Shown here: piece after piece, positions 22,766 through 23,857 of the stretch
How positions within the stretch are numbered: the first letter of the stretch is position 1
Layout: every line of letters begins with the position of its first letter
Virus record (IMG/VR): IMGVR_UViG_3300010970_000148
Coordinates: 1-23,857 of that record
Direction: 5' to 3' (one strand)
DNA length: 23,857 bases
DNA from: a virus
Notes under the pieces: generated by a model
Told to the model about the DNA's origin: nothing
The model's database searches: none
What the model saw: the letters and a program-made list of their open reading frames with translations, nothing else
Position numbers and translations under genes: made by a program

Positions 22766-23034
22766 AGGTCATCAACGAATTGGTCGACCTGTTGCTCGCT
22801 TGACAGCACGTGTGTCTGTACCCCCCGCGCCTGCAACTCCTTGATCATCAACTCCTGCCTTGCGCTTAGTTTTCCCTTTGGGTCTTTCAACTCCACTGGG
22901 ATCACTCGGCTGTTGTGGAACACTAGCCTGTCCGGCACCCCTGTCGTCGACGGGCTTACCCACTTCAGGCACAGGCCCCCCTTCTCCTTGACCTTTTTGA
23001 CCAGCCTTTGTTCGATTTTCTTTTCGTTTTGCAA
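22762..23034 (-). CDS. VRR-NUC domain nuclease
   Basis: A 90-residue single-domain nuclease of the VRR-NUC (PD-(D/E)XK) family. It shows KKIEQRLVKKVKEKGGLCLKW, SPSTTGVPDRLVF with Gly-Pro-Asp, PVELKDPKG with the E-L-K catalytic block, and the Q at RQELMIKEL. The frame could start at TTG 23043, but that codon is directly against GGAGG; TTG 23034 has the better nine-base spacing. No ATG is available. Almost the whole gene overlaps in another frame the C-terminal 90 codons of the metallopeptidase-like ORF. It would cut branched DNA or recombination intermediates. Confidence 0.85.
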   Translation of the reverse strand: MQNEKKIEQRLVKKVKEKGGLCLKWVSPSTTGVPDRLVFHNSRVIPVELKDPKGKLSARQELMIKELQARGVQTHVLSSEQQVDQFVDDL

Positions 23035-23425
23035 TTCGACCAACCTCCGCTAAACAAGCTGTGAACATCTGACGCACCAACCACTCGGTCAGGTACGCTC
23101 GGGACTCTTCTCCAAAGTCCTCTACGTCCTCACCAATGTGGTCCAGTATACGTGAGATCACGTGGGTCGACTCGTGCGCCACCACACTGGCCAGTAGGGC
23201 CGCGTTGTCAACACACTCGGCAAGGTTGAACACCACAACAATGATGGCCTCCTTGGTTGAAGAAAAGCTGTGCGTTTCCGCGATACCTAACTCCAGTGGT
23301 GCCATCTCTGGCTGTGCCGTGATGCCGTGGTCCTTCAGCACCTTGTAAAATGCCTTGGATGTAAAGCACATCTTTACAGGCACCGGAAAGAACCCGACGT
23401 CAACGTGGTAGTAAATGTTGCTCAA
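22772..23425 (-). CDS. HExxH metallopeptidase-like protein with long out-of-frame overlap
   Basis: A TTG at 23425 starts a 217-residue frame; GAGGAG is seven bases upstream, and TTGA overlaps the primase stop, which supports this start. Residues 84-88 are HESTH (zinc-binding HExxH), with EESRAYLTEWL downstream supplying a possible third ligand Glu. This resembles a small phage zinc peptidase or inactive peptidase-fold protein. The last about 85 residues (from about KENRTK) are Lys/Gly/Pro-rich, low-complexity, and overlie the VRR-NUC gene in a different frame, so they look like out-of-frame coding of that gene. The true C-terminus may be shorter if a stop was lost or frame shifted. Confidence 0.7.
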   Translation of the reverse strand: MSNIYYHVDVGFFPVPVKMCFTSKAFYKVLKDHGITAQPEMAPLELGIAETHSFSSTKEAIIVVVFNLAECVDNAALLASVVAHESTHVISRILDHIGEDVEDFGEESRAYLTEWLVRQMFTACLAEVGRIAKRKENRTKAGQKGQGEGGPVPEVGKPVDDRGAGQASVPQQPSDPSGVERPKGKTKRKAGVDDQGVAGAGGTDTRAVKRATGRPIR

Positions 23426-23857
23426 AATATCTCCTCGCGTTCAAAGTTGCTGATGCTGTCTACGTACTTCTGCGCCTTGGGCTTTAACTTCAAACCTAGG
23501 TACACGTTGGTCAACTCGCCGTCGATGCGGACCCTTGTGGCCGTCACGCGGTGGTCCTGCGTTGCCGCAAGAAACCTGCGCTTAAATGCCATGTCACTGC
23601 CGGGCGGTATGTTCTTGGCAGTGGCCCATTTGCGCCAACACACAAACACGTCGTCCTTCAGCGCTGTGGCATTTAGGTCGTAGTCCAGTGCGTCTGTAAC
23701 GAACGAGCCGATCGGGTTACCCAACTCCTCCATCAACTCCAGTAACTCGCGCCCTGTCGTTGGTTGCTCGAAGCGTTGGCCCTCACGCGCCATGCGTCGT
23801 TGCTGTCCTGCGATGGCCCAGTTGAAAATGGCGGGCAACTCTTTGGCCAACTTGTCG
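23422..23857 (-). CDS. P4/D5-type primase-helicase, C-terminal part (5' truncated by window edge)
   Basis: The frame enters from the right edge and ends at TGA 23422-23424. Visible residues start DKLAKELPAIFNWAIAGQQR, followed by FEQPTTGRELLELMEELGNP, FVTDALDYDL, DDVFVCWRKWATAKN and a winged-helix-like end VTATRVRIDGELTNVYLGLKL. This is the typical C-terminal region of D5_N/P4-type phage primases: the end of the helicase domain followed by a winged-helix module. The catalytic helicase motifs and primase domain lie outside the window. It is the first visible gene of the leftward cluster and overlaps the peptidase-like gene by four bases. Confidence 0.8.
   Translation of the reverse strand, partial: DKLAKELPAIFNWAIAGQQRRMAREGQRFEQPTTGRELLELMEELGNPIGSFVTDALDYDLNATALKDDVFVCWRKWATAKNIPPGSDMAFKRRFLAATQDHRVTATRVRIDGELTNVYLGLKLKPKAQKYVDSISNFEREEIF

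Noticed and set aside
1-23857. tRNA genes
   Set aside because: I saw no cloverleaf with T-loop and anticodon pattern on either strand; isolated TTCGAA occurrences are in coding sequence.
1-23857. Integrase, attachment site or transposase
   Set aside because: No such reading frame or flanking repeat is visible in the window.

Overview
The window is a contiguous piece of a tailed double-stranded DNA bacteriophage genome (Caudoviricetes), most likely a lytic or environmental podovirus-like phage. This is inferred from the gene content: a P22 gp10-like tail/stabilisation protein, large low-complexity virion proteins, a lytic transglycosylase-bearing virion protein, and a compact phage replication and nucleotide-metabolism cassette. 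Genes are tightly packed and mostly overlap by 1-8 bases. There are no ribosomal genes, tRNAs, insertion sequences, CRISPR arrays or host housekeeping genes. The host cannot be named from the sequence.

Layout. Positions 1-12953 hold the rightward (+) virion module: the tail end of an unidentified structural gene, the gp10-like protein, a 79-residue protein, a 1493-residue virion protein with a degenerate SGNH-hydrolase-like segment and an 87-copy Thr-Pro repeat, two Ala/Gln-rich proteins that may be internal or ejection proteins, and a 1119-residue protein with an N-terminal SLT lytic transglycosylase and C-terminal modules resembling large polyvalent proteins. The two modules converge at a hairpin at 12962-12993.

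Positions 12998-23857 hold the leftward (-) module. In transcription order (right to left) it contains: the C-terminal part of a P4/D5-type primase-helicase, an HExxH metallopeptidase-like protein, a VRR-NUC nuclease, an HNH-like endonuclease, an SNF2 helicase, a sigma region 4-like HTH protein, two small proteins, a terminase-small-subunit-like HTH protein, a DUF2800 Cas4/RecB-like nuclease, a DUF2815 (Enc34-type) ssDNA-binding protein, a 59-residue protein, an adenosylcobalamin-dependent class II ribonucleotide reductase, a glutaredoxin-like protein, a 48-residue membrane protein, a MazZ-like dATP/dGTP diphosphohydrolase (DUF5664), a 37-residue protein and a family A DNA polymerase with a 3'-5' exonuclease. 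Together these form a replication/recombination set (primase-helicase, SNF2, nucleases, SSB, Pol) linked to a dNTP supply set (RNR, its reductant, and a purine dNTP diphosphohydrolase).

Most notable signals: a near-identical 19-base promoter-like motif (GGGTAATTCTMTATAGGAA) once on each strand, each ahead of a gene; a 522-bp hexanucleotide tract with a 66-bp higher-order repeat; a Leu at the E. coli Phe762-equivalent position of the polymerase; a DUF2800 gene whose conserved N-terminus has a good ribosome binding site but no ATG/GTG/TTG; an in-frame 21-bp tandem repeat that builds the start of the glutaredoxin gene; a roughly 260-base dual-frame overlap of the VRR-NUC and metallopeptidase genes; and hairpins in nearly every gap of the leftward cluster.
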